64,000 nt of DNA from Primulina eburnea. Taxonomy: Eukaryota > Streptophyta > Magnoliopsida > Lamiales > Gesneriaceae. The DNA is taken from the NCBI RefSeq assembly GCF_022965805.1, contig NC_133105.1:24872978-24936977 (forward strand). Direction: 5' to 3'. Below are positions 32,874-46,385 of this stretch, in pieces (position 1 is the first letter of the stretch; every line of letters starts with the position of its first letter). Both the position numbers and the translations under genes were made by a program. Under the pieces are notes generated by a model, which did no database searches, was not told the DNA's origin, and saw only the letters and a program-made list of their open reading frames with translations.

Positions 32874-35478
32874 TACTCGTCAATTGAAGTCACTTCAACG
32901 AACTTTTTAGGAAAATGCTTTGAAAAACGACCGTTAGACATGCATGGAGAATTTTTTCTTGTTTCGCCGCATGGACGGTGCACCATTAGATCCCGTATTG
33001 CACCATAATAAACATGATCATTTTTTTCATCAGGAATTTCAGCAGAAATGACATGATCTATTGCCTCTGTTGCTGGATATTTGTCTTCTTTACAGAGGAA
33101 AAGCAAAATGTGGGCGTGCGGTAATCCTCGCTTTTGGAATTCCACGGTGTATATTACTAACAATATGAGAAAAAGAATTAAATATATTTACTAAAATATA
33201 TTAATTTTCTAAAATCCAATTTAAAAAATCATAATTTTTTTTACCTGCTTTAACATTTCCAAATATTTTATTCTTTCGGAGATCTTTAATCAAGGCATCT
33301 AACTTCATTTTAAAGATTCTGCAAACAATATCTGGACGGTCTTCTGCCCTCAACCCATAGTTCTCGATAAATCTCACAATTTCTGGCCATTTTGGGTTAC
33401 ATGTAAATGTGATAAAAAAAATCTGGGTAACCGGCCCATTTACATATAGCCATCGCATCTTGATAGTTCTGAATCATATATCTTGCCCCTCCAGTAAAAG
33501 AAGAAGGCAAGATAATACGTCTTCCTTGTGTAGCTACGTTTGTTTCACCATGCAAAAGCGCATCATGAAGACCTTTGTACAATTCACATCTCAATTGTTT
33601 TTGATGCATCCGAATATATGTCAACCTTGCAGATTCAACCATTGTGTATGCACCGACAATGAACTGTTGAAATAGTCTTCTTGAAAACAAAATACTCGAA
33701 GATTCAAAATCTCTATCAAGCAGTCGATAAGCAAAAAATTCTCTTAGACTCACCTTTTTTCTTCCTCCAATACTTGACTTAGATTCTGAAAATGGAATAT
33801 CTTTTCAATAACCATCCTCACCATATGGAAAAAGTATAGGATATTGGAGAGCAAGATACGCATGATTCAACTCATTGATACGTTTGAGTTGCCCCGTTTG
33901 CGTTTCTACTAAAATATCTCGGTTGCCCAAAGACTCATTGAAATCTCCCACAATTAATGCAGCAACCTCAGAAGCAGATGGAAGATTATATCTCCTTCCG
34001 TCCCCACTTCTTCTACCAATCAACTTTAATTTCACATCGGATCGTCCTTCTACCATAATTCTTTCTTTGGTCATCCTACAACACTTGACCAAAACATTGT
34101 TTTCATCCAACATTACCTTCAGATCAGAAACTATCTCTAAATGCAGATTATTTGTGTCGTTATTTTGTTTGGAAAAATATTTTGATTAAATAAAAATTAA
34201 TTTCAAGACAAAAAAATAGAAAATAAAATCTATTCAATGAAATATATAGATTTTGAGATATACCTGACAGCAGAAATCTTATTGGAAATTTCGTTTTCTG
34301 TGTCGTAAATATACAACTGAGCAAACTTCGGGGATGCACCTTCACATGGAAGTAGGCTTCCGATTAAATGATAATTCTGACCATGAAGTTTAAAAATTGG
34401 AGGGGAGCCACCTCGATTTAAACTTGAATCTATCTTCCCTCCCATCGACGTGAAGCAAAACATATTATTGTATGATCGGATGCTCTCCAGAAAATGTTTG
34501 CTCTTATCACTCACCCCGTTCAATAAATCATGCAATACTTGAGGAGGCTTTTTTAAAGAAGGAAGTTGTATTTTTCCTTTCATAAAACATAGAGAGTACT
34601 TAGGATTTCTAGATTTATAACATCGACATAATCTCTCTTCATACCAAAACATCGCACCACAAAATTCACATTTGTACGTTGGATCCCCTATATCCCAATA
34701 ATCTATATATAAAAGGACATTGTTAAATATAAATTGTATGAAAAAAAATAAAAGAAATTTAAACATGTAATAACATAACAAAAAATTAAATTATTCTAAT
34801 TGAAAAATAATAAAAACATAAAATTTTACTGTACCGATTGACGTTATTGAGGTTCTTTTGTCATGATTATTGCAATCGTGTTGATTGTCCGATATGTAAA
34901 TTGAATTAATATGAACTGAACCAGATTCTTCAACTGCAAAAAACAACAAAGAATAATAAATATTATTTAAATAATGCAATAAATATGTTAAAAACTATAT
35001 TTTAAAATTATAATATTATTAAATATATTTTAAAATGTTAATTTTAAAAATAAATTTTTTAATTAATTATTATAACATATTAGAGTATATTTTCAAATTT
35101 TTTAAATTAAATATAAACATTAGTTAAATATTTACATTGACAACATACTTCAATTTATGAAGAATCTTATTAGAAGAGATATGGAAAACATCACCATTTG
35201 TTAGATCAATGATTTCTGAGAGATTTGTAGTTGAGCTGCTAGGTATTTCAAAACATTTTTTGACCATTCGGTTTGATGGATTAACTGCACAAAAAATGAT
35301 AAATATTAAATACAATAATTTATAAATTAGAAAAATTTTAAAAAGTATTTTATTTAATTTAAATAAATCATACCATTTGTAATATCACTTAACGGAGATA
35401 TTGATGTTGGAATCAGCATTTTGACTGAACCATGAAAGCTAAATTGTTGAGATACTCTGGCTCTCAAATCCATATTTT
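32874..35478 (-). pseudogene. Helitron Rep (HUH) domain and N-terminal zinc finger, broken
   Basis: N-terminal half of a Helitron Rep-helicase, multi-exon. Leading exons: 35374-35478 (ENMDLRARVSQQFSFHGSV), one starting at 35284 (NPSNRMVKKCFEIPSSS), one near 34930 (EESGSVHINSIYI), and 34264-34702 with the zinc finger YKCEFCGAMFWYEERLC. The next part ends at an in-frame TGA (33805-33807) and reads on in the same frame into the Helitron_like_N domain (SLREFFAYRLLDRDF). A length change in a T run near 33410 shifts the frame before FFITFTCNPKWPE. An 88-nt intron (33157-33244, GT-AG) precedes FQKRGLPHAHILLFL, which carries the HUH metal-binding pair (H-A-H) of the rolling-circle nuclease. The frame stops at SIDEY where the gypsy fragment begins. 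Confidence 0.9.
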
Positions 35479-36607
35479 CTGTTAAAATATTAACAACAAA
35501 AAATAATTGGAACTAATTATAAAAGAAACATTTAGAATGATAATTCACAAGAAAAAATTATCTCAAGTATATAGTTCTTTGACGTACGATTATTTTTTAT
35601 TCATCTTAATTAATTGGTGAAATTTTGGTATAAGATTAAAGTTGATAAATTGAAACGAAAATTATGATTTCATACTATCAGTGAATTAAATATATTAGAC
35701 CTAAAAAATAAAATAAAATTTAAAATCAGGCTATTTTTTTATGAAATAACCTATTTATTTTCCTCCAAATTTTGAAAACACGGATGCAGTGCCTATACAA
35801 TAACATCTTATACTAAACTTATATTTATACATAAGTGTCATGGTATTGAAATAGCCCATTAATTTTCCTCACAATTTTGAAGACAACAAATGAACAACCC
35901 AACAAAATAAATATAAAAGAAGCCCAATCCAACTAAAAAACCATTAAAATAGCCCAACCCAACTAAATAAGCCCTAAATCAAGTCTATATTTATGGGGAT
36001 GTTTCTAGACTTGCCCTCATTTTTTTCCACACACAACTCACATAAAAAACCGGCTCCAGGGATGACTTTTCGTATCCCTTCATTTCTTTCTACATTTTAT
36101 CTCAAACACAAAAAAATTTCATTTCTTTCTTCTTATTTTTGTTTTGCACCGAAAATCACGATTTTTGTGTTTTTGTTTTTCGTTTTTTGATTCATGAAGA
36201 ATGTTTACATTTTGATTTTTCGTATTTTTCGATCTAATTTTTTTTTCATGACTGAAATTACGTTGGTTACGGCGTGAAGATATGGAAAAGAATTTAGATC
36301 TAAAATTACATGTCGTGTACAGATGCATACTCGGATTTTTTTTCATATTTTTCGAGTGTTTAATCTTCAAGCCGAAATCCATGGCTTGTACAGAGGCATA
36401 CTCGGAAATTTTTATCTTCACGCCGAAATATGAATGCTTTAAAACATGTTTTTTAAAGCATTATTCATCTTTTTTCGAAAAGGATCTCAAGATCTGTTTC
36501 GGGGCCCAAGATCTGTTTAGATCTGGTGATGTTCCACCCAGATTTTCATAGTTTTTATTTCTCTACTTCAGAAAAATGGATACGGTGACTAATTTATTTA
36601 GATCTAC
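35479..36607 (-). mobile_element. Helitron 5' region with internal direct repeats
   Basis: Non-coding sequence upstream of the Rep gene. A segment 'gtacaga.gcatactcgga' occurs twice (about 36316 and 36378), and the whole part 36310-36607 is present again, rearranged, at 55394-55680 on the other side of the gypsy block. A/T-rich; no gene. Confidence 0.6.
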
Positions 36608-38401
36608 TGTGGGGACCCGGATGCTAATCAAATTCTTAATCACAATTGGGACTAATTAATCAATTAAAACAGGGTCTAAATTTTTTTTTAAAATGCGGAA
36701 CGTAGTGAAATCAAACATATATACATCTCAGTATATAAAATACAATACAAGTCCTGTACTGCATGCATTCAAAATAAACTAAGGTTTAACCACTAATGTC
36801 AAGTGCTCAACCCTATCTCTAATCCAAGTCCGGAGCCTCCACTCTAATCACGATCTCTCCTCATCTCCTGGACCCTGATCCTGTCCCACATGTTGTCATG
36901 TACACATACAGACAAGACAACAGCCGGATAACTCCGGTGAGAATAAATCCCAGTATAAATCAACGAAACATGCAATCATATAAACAAATATAAAGCATGT
37001 AATCAGGTAACAGTAATATGTATCCAAATCTGAAACATAATTTCAATTCTACAATTAAGACTAGACTCTAACCTAGTCTAGGGATCCCGGTTTCCAAATG
37101 TGGTGTTCCTATATCGAATTCCGTAATAGAAGGAACTCTGTTCCTATTACTCGATATAACCATATCCGGTGTTCCAATATCGAATTCCGTAATAGAAGAA
37201 TTCCAATTCCTATTACTCGATATAACCAAACATCTGGTGCCTTGGCCTATCCGTCATGGACTGTAGCTCTATCGCTATTATCATTATCTTGAGACATCGT
37301 GCAATGTTCTCGTGGCGATTCCACCACTATCAGGAACTTCTGTCACAAGATAACTCATCTGATACCTGCTATCTATAATCAAGAGAACAAGTACCTCAAT
37401 CAAATCAATGCAAATATCAATGCAATAAAGTAAAGTATGTGATTTAGGGAAACTCAAGTCTAATCCGACTCAAGTCGATCTCCCAATACCAGCATTGACT
37501 TATACCTTTCTTTCGTCGGTTTCTAGCTCAGTCAATGTCCTGAACTCACAGCCTGTCTGGCAATGACAATATCAATAATCTCATGTCAATATACCGTTCA
37601 ACTCAATAACAATCTGATGAATCTGGATTTAATTCAAATCAACGGTATAACGGTACAATTTCAATATCCCCGTCAATACTATATCACCAGATAACAGTTA
37701 CAATCCATAACTCATATCCAATACAATCTATAATCAATCCATAATCCAAATCTGTCCGGTATCAACTGATTATAATCAGAAAATCATAACAATTCCATAA
37801 TCAGTCTGTTTCTTAATCTGACTTCGATTCCACGATGTCTAATATGTCAAGAACATCATATATGAATTCCATTCAATTCTGACAATATCATAATTCTAAA
37901 ACATGTCAAAACGTATTAAAACTTACGTCCAGTTGTAGCCTACGTTGCCAGGAACTCAATACCGAAGTCGGATTCAAAATCAGACGGACGGATTTCTCAG
38001 AAAAGGCGTAAGGATTTCCAACAAAGTTTCTCCAACTTTTCTCGATTTCCCTACTGAATTTTCGAAGGAATGAATGATATTTATATATCCGTGCATGTAT
38101 TCAACGAGGTGGCACAATTTCCGCACAACACGCAGCACCGCGGGTGCGGTCGCTGCTGCACCGCGGGTGCGGTGCTGTTACTTACCGCAGGTGCGGTATT
38201 GCTTCGGCAGTCTTCTCCATTTTCCAGTAGCACCACCGCGGGTGCGGTACAACCCTTACCGCGGGTGCGGTCTTGCATGCTCATATTTTCATAATTTTAT
38301 TTCTGAATACATTTCTCGGTGTCCCGATTAATCCCTTCCTAATCACATGAAATGATAAATCAATCATCGTTAATTACAGTGATTAATTCTTGGGCATTAC
38401 A
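36608..38401 (-). repeat. Gypsy element 1, 3' LTR (1794 bp)
   Basis: Ends are TGTGGGGACC at 36608 and 'gcattaca' at 38401 (TGTAATGC on the minus strand). A polypurine tract (complement of 'tttctcccccccctaag', 38402-38418) abuts the U3 start. The second copy at 43251-44980 differs by about 14 small changes by eye. U3 contains five copies of the dyad ACCGCGGGTGCGGT. Confidence 0.92.
38137..38271. repeat. Array of ACCGCGGGTGCGGT dyads in the element-1 LTR
   Basis: Five 14-bp copies start at 38137, 38160, 38184 (one base different), 38235 and 38258. Arms ACCGC/GCGGT flank a 4-base centre. Spacings are 23, 24, 51 and 23 bp. The same array is at 44780-44914 in the other LTR. Confidence 0.93.
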
Positions 38402-38499
38402 TTTCTCCCCCCCTAAGATACGATTTCGTCCTCGAAATCACAAGCATTCAATCATATCAATAAGGAGTATATATACAGAAACTGTATCAAAAATTTACA

Positions 38500-41400
38500 T
38501 CAGTGAAACAATGCTGGGAATTCCTGTCTCATATCTGATTCAGTCTCCCAAGTGGCCTCTTCAACGCCATGACGAGTCCATTGAACTTTCACAAGAGGAA
38601 TCCTCTTTGTTCTGAGCTGTTTTTCTTTACGATCTATAATCCGGATCGGTTTCTCGACATAACTCAATGTCTCATCCAGCTCAGTCTCGTCTGGTTGAAT
38701 TACGTGAGAATCATCAGGGAGATATTTCCGCAGCATTGATACATGAAAGACATCATGTATTCCAGATAATGAAGGCGGTAATGCAAGTCGATAGGCACGA
38801 TCTCCTATCTTTTCGAGAATCTCATATGGACCGACATATCGTGGAGACAGTTTCCCTTTCTTGCCAAATCAGACAACTCCTCTGAAAGACGAAATTTTCA
38901 GGAATACTCGGTCTCCAGCCTCAAATACCAACGGTCGTCGTCTGATGTTGGCATACTTGGCTTGTCTGTCCTGAGCTGCCTTCATTTTCTTCTGAATCAA
39001 TTTTACTTTCTCAGTCATATCTCTGATCATATCAGGTCCAGTCTCAGGAACTTCAGAGATATCATCCCAATATAATGGGGATCTGCATTTCTTTCCATAC
39101 AACGCTTCAAATGGTGCCATCTCAATACTCGTTTGATAGCTATTGTTGTACGAAAATTCACAAAGTAGCAATGCTTCTTGCCAATTAGTGCTAAAATCCA
39201 GCACTATAGCTCTCAGCATATCTTCCAATGTCTGGATCGTACGTTCTGACTGTCCGTCAGTCTGTGGATGATATGCGGTACTCAAATGTAATTTCGTACC
39301 AAGAGCTTGCTGCAAACTCTGCCAGAAGTGCGAAGTAAACCGAGGATCTCGGTCTGAAACAATCGACTTCGGCACTCTATGCAATCTAATCACTTCTCGG
39401 ACATAGATATCGGCCATCTGATCATATCTATATGTCATCTTGTATGGAATAAAACATGCAGATTTGGTCAATCGATCAATCACGACCCAAATCGCATCAC
39501 AACCTCTGGAGGATCTCGGTAATTGCGTCACAAAATCCATGGAAATGTGATCCCATTTCCATTCAGGAATGGAAAAACTCTGCAACAGTCCTCCAGGTTT
39601 CTTTCTTTCAGCCTTCACCTGTTGGCAATTCAGACACTTGGCTACAAATTCAGTCACATCAGATTTCATTTGTTTCCACCAATACTGTGTCTTTAAATCA
39701 TTATACATTTTCCTGCCACCAGGATGAATGCTAAAACGACTGTTGTGCGCTTCTGTCAGTATTCGCTGTCTCAATTCTGAAACATTTGGCACAACAATAC
39801 GATTATTCACATACAAGACATTGTCACAAACCTGATATTCCGATTGATGTCCAGTTCTGACCATCGCAATCGAATTCTGTACATTCTGATCAACTTTCTG
39901 AGCGGTTTTAATTTCCAAAAGCAGCTCTGGTTCAGCTCGAACAGCACACAATCTCAGAGGCTGACGATCTGTCTCAAATATTAATCCAGACAAACAGCAG
40001 TCTTCAATCAAATTCGATACACCAATCGTCGATAAGGATAGTGCACATACCTTTCGACTCAGTGCATCAGCTGCTGCATTGGACTTCCCTGGATAATACT
40101 TGATTTCACAATCGAAGTCTTTCAATAAATCCAGCCATCTTCTCTGTCTCATATTCAATTCAGGTTGTGAAAACAGATATTTCAAGATTTTATGATCAGA
40201 ATATATCTCAAACTTCTCACCGTACAAATAATGTCGCCATATCTTTAATGCAAAGACTATGGCTGCCAATTCAAGATCATGAATTGGATAACGAGTTTCA
40301 TGAGGTTTCAGCTGTCTCGAGGCATAAGCAATCACATGCCCTCGCTGCATTAAAACACAACCCAATCCTCGGTGAGATGCATCACAGTAAACGACAAATC
40401 CACCAGTACCTGAAGGAATCGTCAACACAGGCGCACTGGTCAATCTCTTTTTCAATTCCAGAAAACTGGATTCACAGTCTTCTGACCAAACAAACGGAGC
40501 ATTCTTCTGAGTTAACTGCGTAATCGATTTGGCAATACTCAAAAAATATTTAATGAATCGGCGATAATATCCTGCCAAACCCATAAAACTGCGAATTTCT
40601 GGCACAGATGTAGGTCTCGGCCAACTCATCACGACTTCAACCTTACTGGGATCAACTGATATACCGTCTCCCGATATAATGTGACCCAAAAACACAACCT
40701 GTTTCAGCCAAAACTCGCATTTCGACAATTTAGCATACAGTTTCTCTGCCTTCAAAATGCGCAACACAGTCCTCAGATGACTAGCATGCTCAATCATATT
40801 CTTTGAATAAATCAATATATCATCAATGAATATGATCACAAAATCATCTAAGTATTTCTGAAAGACGCGGTTCATCAATCCCATAAATACTGCTGGTGCA
40901 TTCGTCAAACCAAAGGGCATGACAATAAATTCATAGTGTCCATACCTGGTTCTGAATGCTGTCTTTGAGATATCAGAGTCTCTGACTCTCAGTTGATGGT
41001 ATCCAGATCTCAAATCGATCTTGGAATACACCGATGAACCCTGCAACTGATCAAACAGATCATCAATACGAGGCAATGGATATTTATTCTTTACCGTTGC
41101 CTTGTTCAGCTGCCGATAGTCGATACAAAGTCTCATCGACCCGTCTTTCTTTCTCACGAACAGTACTGGAGCACCCCAAGGAGATACACTCGGTCTGATA
41201 TATCCCTTGGCCAGTAAATCCTCCAACAGTTCTTTCAATTCTTTCAACTCGATCGGTGCCATCCTGTAAGGAGCTCTCGAAATCGGAACTGTTCCTGGCA
41301 TTAACTCAATGCGGAAGTCTATCTCTCGAATCGGAGGCAATCCAGGAATCTCGTCTGGAAAGACATCAGCAAATTCGCACACCACTGGCAAGTCCGCCAA
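38500..41400 (-). pseudogene. Gypsy element 1 pol: RT, RNase H, integrase, chromodomain-like tail
   Basis: From 41400 the frame gives 843 residues: RT with [23 protein letters not shown] and the catalytic FIDDIL at about 191-196; RNase H starting at [12 protein letters not shown]; the H-H-C-C integrase finger ([12 protein letters not shown] to [10 protein letters not shown]); and the DDE core with [21 protein letters not shown] and [20 protein letters not shown] at 38869-38871 replaces an Arg codon of the conserved RFGKKGKLSP block; the same frame then runs to 38500 through MLRKYLPDDSHV and VKVQWTRHGVEEATWE. The tail is typical of Tekay/Del chromoviruses. It overlaps the gag ORF by about 35 nt in another frame. 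The stop makes it defective. Confidence 0.93.
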
Positions 41401-42991
41401 TGATGGGCTCGACTTTCAGTAAATCAACTGAATATACCAGGAATCCATCCGCTCCCTTCTGCAATAATCGAGTCATATTCATTGCAGATATCAAAGGAAT
41501 TCTAGCACGAGAACCCTTACCATAAAATTTCCACTCCTCAGCCATCTCAGGTCTGAATCGAACAATCTTGTGGAAACAATCGACTGTAGCTCGGTACTTG
41601 GCCAACATATCGATACCGATAATGCAATCAAAATCAGATAAACCAAGCACAATACAGTCTAGCTCAATCGTATGTCCATCGTACTGCAGTATACAAGGTT
41701 TCACAGATTTCACTGATATCAAACCTGTTCCTAATGGGGAAGAAACAGACACTACCGCAGACAATGACTCAATGGGTAATGCACGACTCAATGCAAACCT
41801 CTCAGAAATAAAAGTATGTGATGCACCAGTATCAATCAATACATATGCAGGATAACCAGAAATAAAACAGTTACCTGCAACTACATCGTCAGGTGCATCC
41901 TGTGCCTGCTCCTCAGTCAAAGCAAACAATCGGGCCTGCTGTCTAGGAGGCTGGCTCGCGGTCTGGCCCCCTCCTGGCCTCTGCTGTGACAGAGTAGACG
42001 GTACTGGCTGAAAGGAATTAACGGCAGATGGTCGTCTACCTGCCTGAGCCATTGATCCAGATGACTCAGCTGCCTGCGATCCCTGGACACCTCGCTGTGG
42101 ACACACTCGGGCAAAGTGTCCCTGCTGTCTACAGATACGACAGCTGCCAACTACTCCTCGGCACTGATATGTGGAATGCCTTCCTCCACAAGTATCACAG
42201 TACGGTCCTGCATAGCTTTGGCTCTGACCGGTCTGTCTAGAGCCACTCGAACTGGACGAGGTAGTCCCTGATTTCTTGAATTGCTTCCATCTAGCCTTCA
42301 AGAAATCCTTCTTTCCGCTACCGCTGCTGCCACCTTCAAATCTAGGAGGTGGTTGCTGTCCCGGTGCTGGAAGCACAAACGAAGCCTCTCTCTGCCTCAT
42401 CAGGCCTGCCTCGGCTCCCTTGGCTCTGTTCAGGGCATCGGTGAAGTTGTTTGGCCTTCCAGTATTCACCAAAGTAAAAATCTCAGGATTTAGGCCATTT
42501 ATAAACTGGTCTGCAACGGCCTCATCACTCCCCGCCACATGAGGAGCAAATCGGAGCAATGTCGAAAACTTAGCCACATAATCCTCAATGTTTAACTGGC
42601 CTTGTTTCAGGTTTGCAAATTCGGCTCCCTTGTCCTTCCTATAAGATACTGGAAAGAACCGTAGATAAAATTCAGTCTTAAACACATTCCAGGTAATGGC
42701 CGTACCTCGTTGTTCCAATGCCCTTCTAGTCGTGATCCACCAGTGTTTAGCAACGTCATGCAACTGGTGTATTATCAGTTTCACCCTCTTTTCCTCAGTA
42801 TACTCCAAAGATTCAAACAATGATTCAATGTCGTCCAACCAACTTTCACATTCCACGGAGTTCTCCGTTCCTTTCAAAGTCGGTGGATGAAATGACTGAA
42901 ACCTTTTCAGCAATTTCTCCATTGCTGTAGGTGTCACATCCATGGGAGGATTCGAGGTACTCCCCTGTTCTGGCATTCTCCTCGGAGGCAT
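41366..42991 (-). CDS. Gypsy element 1 Gag-protease
   Basis: The start is set at [10 protein letters not shown] (42991), the same opening as element 2; an upstream in-frame Met at 43027 is less likely. Gag capsid region: [20 protein letters not shown] and [18 protein letters not shown] knuckle [14 protein letters not shown] follows a second Cys-rich [13 protein letters not shown]. The aspartic protease site is [16 protein letters not shown], later [17 protein letters not shown]. The frame ends at 41366 shortly after VEPIIGGLA; the RT frame starts one base out of phase at the same place, so a frameshift (mutation or programmed) is needed to join them. No intron is present, in contrast to element 2. 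Confidence 0.9.
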   Translation of the reverse strand: MPPRRMPEQGSTSNPPMDVTPTAMEKLLKRFQSFHPPTLKGTENSVECESWLDDIESLFESLEYTEEKRVKLIIHQLHDVAKHWWITTRRALEQRGTAITWNVFKTEFYLRFFPVSYRKDKGAEFANLKQGQLNIEDYVAKFSTLLRFAPHVAGSDEAVADQFINGLNPEIFTLVNTGRPNNFTDALNRAKGAEAGLMRQREASFVLPAPGQQPPPRFEGGSSGSGKKDFLKARWKQFKKSGTTSSSSSGSRQTGQSQSYAGPYCDTCGGRHSTYQCRGVVGSCRICRQQGHFARVCPQRGVQGSQAAESSGSMAQAGRRPSAVNSFQPVPSTLSQQRPGGGQTASQPPRQQARLFALTEEQAQDAPDDVVAGNCFISGYPAYVLIDTGASHTFISERFALSRALPIESLSAVVSVSSPLGTGLISVKSVKPCILQYDGHTIELDCIVLGLSDFDCIIGIDMLAKYRATVDCFHKIVRFRPEMAEEWKFYGKGSRARIPLISAMNMTRLLQKGADGFLVYSVDLLKVEPIIGGLASGVRIC

Positions 42992-43233
42992 ATCTGAAAT
43001 CAGAAGGATTAGCAATCCCAAACCCAAAGTCTATTTCAGTCCTCCTCCGATCATCTTACTGCTGATCCAGAATCGGTTCTGATTCAATCTCAATAATACA
43101 TGTTTTCAAATCAAATCAGATAAACAGATAAACATGCATTATAAAGCAGTAAATCATGCTAGCAATCAAAAGCAGGAAAGAAAACTCATTCTACCCCGCT
43201 CACTAGCTCCTATCTCAATCTCAAGGATCTATC

Positions 43234-43245
43234 GCTCTGATACCA
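43234..43245 (-). other. Primer binding site of gypsy element 1
   Basis: TGGTATCAGAGC on the minus strand, complementary to the 3' end of initiator tRNA-Met, five bases from the LTR edge. Confidence 0.9.
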
Positions 43246-43250
43246 CCTGT

Positions 43251-44980
43251 TGTGGGGACCCGGACGCTAATCAAATTCTTAATCACAATTAGGGACTAAT
43301 TAATCAATTAAAAGAGGGTCTAAATTTTTTTTTTAAATGCGGAACGTAGTGAAATCAAACATATATACATCTCAGTATATAAAATACAATACAAGTCCTG
43401 TACTGCATGCATTCAAAATAAACTAAGGTTTAACCACTAATGTCAAGTGCTCAACCCTATCTCTAATCCAAGTCCGGAGCCTCCACTCTAATCACGATCT
43501 CTCCTCATCTACTGGACCCTGATCCTGTCCCACCTGTTGTCATGTACACATACAGACAAGACAACAGCGGATAACTCCGGTGAGAATAAATCCCAGTATA
43601 AATCAACGAAACATGCAATCATATAAACAAATATAAAGCATGTAATCAGGTAACAGTAATATGTATCCAAATCTGAAACATAATTTCAATTCTACAATTC
43701 AGACTAGACTCTATCCTAGTCTAGGGATCCCGGTTTCCAAATGTGGTGTTCCTATATCGAATTCCGTAATAGAAGGAACTCTGTTCCTATTACTCGATAT
43801 AACCATATCCGGTGTTCCTATATCGAATTCCGTAATAGAAGAATTCCAATTCCTATTACTCGATATAACCAAACATCTGGTGTCCTTGGCCTATCCGTCA
43901 TGGACTGTAGCTCTATCGCTATTATCATTATCTTGAGACATCGTGCAATGTTCTCGTGGCGATTCCACCACTATCAGGAACTTCTGTCACAAGATAACTC
44001 ATCTGATACCTGCTATCTATAATCAAGAGAACAAGTACCTCAATCAAATCAATGCAAATATCAATGCAATAAAGTAAAGTATGTGATTTAGGGAAACTCA
44101 AGTCTAATCCGACTCAAGTCGATCTCCCAATACCGCATTGACTTATACCTTTCTTTCGTCGGTTTCTAGCTCAGTCGATGTCCTGAACTCACAGCCTGTC
44201 TGGCAATGACAATATCAATAATCTCATGTCAATATACCGTTCAACTCAATAACAATCTGATGAATCTGGATTTAATTCAAATCAACGGTATAACGGTACA
44301 ATTTCAATATCCCCGTCAATACTATATCACCAGATAACAGTTACAATCCATAACTCATATCCAATACAATCTATAATCAATCCATAATCCAAATCTGTCC
44401 GGTATCAACTGATTATAATCAGAAAATCATAACAATTCCATAATCAGTCTGTTTCTTAATCTGACTTCGATTCCACGATGTCTAATATGTCAAGAACATC
44501 ATATATGAATTCCATTCAATTCTGACAATATCATAATTCTAAAACATGTCAAAACGTATTAAAACTTACGTCCAGTTGTAGCCTACGTTGCCAGGAACTC
44601 AATACCGAAGTCGGATTCAAAATCAGACGGACGGATTTCTCAGAAAAGGCGTAAGGATTTCCAACAAAGTTTCTCCAACTTTTCTCGATTTTCCTACTGA
44701 ATTTTCGAAGGAATGAATGATATTTATATATCCGTGCATGTATTCAACGAGGTGGCACAATTTCCGCACAACACGCAGCACCGCGGGTGCGGTCGCTGCT
44801 GCACCGCGGGTGCGGTGCTGTTACTTACCGCAGGTGCGGTATTGCTTCGGCAGTCTTCTCCATTTTCCAGTAGCACCACCGCGGGTGCGGTCCAACCCTT
44901 ACCGCGGGTGCGGTCTTGCATGCTCATATTTTCATAATTTTATTTCTGAATACATTTCTCGGTGTCCCGATTAATCCCTT
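43251..44980 (-). repeat. Gypsy element 1, 5' LTR, truncated at its U3 start
   Basis: Matches 36608-38340 nearly base for base and then stops. The last ~61 bp of U3, including the TGTAATGC terminus, are missing; instead, primer-site leader sequence of element 2 follows. The junction is at 'aatccctt', with CTT shared by both parents. Confidence 0.92.
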
Positions 44981-45063
44981 ACAGACTTGAGGTGTGACTT
45001 CGAGAGCTTCTTGCGACTGGCAGTAGGCGCAACCCTTTACAAGAACACCGCTCTGATACCAAC
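44981..45063 (-). other. Isolated leader and primer binding site of gypsy element 2
   Basis: This 83-bp piece repeats 52596-52678, the stretch between the 5' LTR and gag of element 2, including the TGGTATCAGAGC primer site (45050-45061). It therefore follows what should be the 3' LTR of element 2, which is not expected for a simple insertion. Confidence 0.9.
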
Positions 45064-46124
45064 TGTAACGAACCGTATTTTACACTACTTAAAATTTGCG
45101 GAAAAATTAAAAATTTTCTTAAATAAAACATTCATACGGTCGTCACTCAACATTCATAAAAATAAATCTCACAATCATCCGTTACCAATAAAATTTTGCT
45201 AAAATAAACTGTCTCAAAACGTCTCACGTTCAAATCAAAACATCAGAGTATTTTAAAAATTTGCATAAACATAAACTTGCGGTCCTCGGGTTTAGCCTGC
45301 CACTCAGCCCAAGCCTGCCCCTTGGTCATCACCTCCCGTCTCCTCAACATAGTCACCTGCATCGATCAAGTCTAGTGAGTCTAAAGACTCAACACGTATA
45401 AACTGGAATAACGAGTACTACATAATAAGATCGCATGCAACTTTAAAATAGGACATACATAATTGAAACTTGAACTTGCGCATTAAAACTTGAACATACG
45501 TACATACATACTTCGACGTGCCATAACTCAAACTTTCATAAACATACTGCATACGTAAACATAAATAACGTCATCATTTTTGCGTAGAGGATGTTTCAAA
45601 GCAAGTGACCCATAACGTAAAAGAGCCTGATCAGACTATACCACAGTACTGGGCTGACATGGACGTATCCACTGCCGCATACATAAGATCCCTGTTCATA
45701 ATTTAACAGGCCAGTTGATCCACGTTCATAATTTAACGCTTCACAACCACGATCTAACCCGTTCATAATTTAACGGGCGGATTGGTCCCCGTTCATAATT
45801 TAACGATTTCCAATCCTAACATAACTTGGTCACAAGACATTTAGCATACCTCAAAAACTTAACATATTTTATTGCACGTCATACATACTTACTTGGCGTT
45901 GAGGGATTCGTTGGGCTTCGATCGGGGCCGTTGCTGCAACATACTAACATAAACTTGTATGCTCAACTCACATAACTTAACGTAGAAATCATACTTACTC
46001 TCGAGTTCGATCATTACTTAGGACGTTCTAAAATTTCCATGACACGACCTCGATAATCCTTGCCCTAAATCATGACATCAACCTCAAAACAAACTTTATT
46101 ATTTTTCCCAAAAAAATAGAAGGA

Positions 46125-46385
46125 CACGGACCCCGTACCTACATCCGTGTAGGGGTCCGTGTACGTACTGGAAGTAGACACCGAAAGGAAGCAAAGGCAC
46201 GGACCCCGTGTCAGGGTCCGGGTGAGGGTCCGTGTAGGCACTGGAAAAAGACAATAAGTGAAACCCAAAGGCACGGACCCCGTGCCCTCATCCGTGTAGG
46301 GGTCCGTGTAGATACTGGAAAAAGACGTCGAGGAGAAAACAAAGGCACGGACCCCGTGTCAGGGTCCGTGTACGGGTCCGTGTAC
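46125..46385. repeat. Tandem array with CACGGACCCCGTG dyads in the element-2 LTR
   Basis: Four units of about 74 bp start at 46125, 46198, 46272 and 46346. Each opens with CACGGACCCCGT and contains one or two inverted GGGTCCGTG blocks, with arms CACGG/CCGTG. The array is also at 53740-53990, where the last unit has lost 12 bp. Confidence 0.92.

Noticed and set aside
38070..38331. Small ORFs over the ACCGCGGGTGCGGT array (and twins at 44713-44974)
   Set aside because: Frames on both strands translate the repeat; they have no family motif and are LTR sequence.
44981..45202. Small ORF repeated at 44987 and 52602
   Set aside because: Both copies are the leader and LTR edge of gypsy element 2; the repeat reflects duplication, not a gene.
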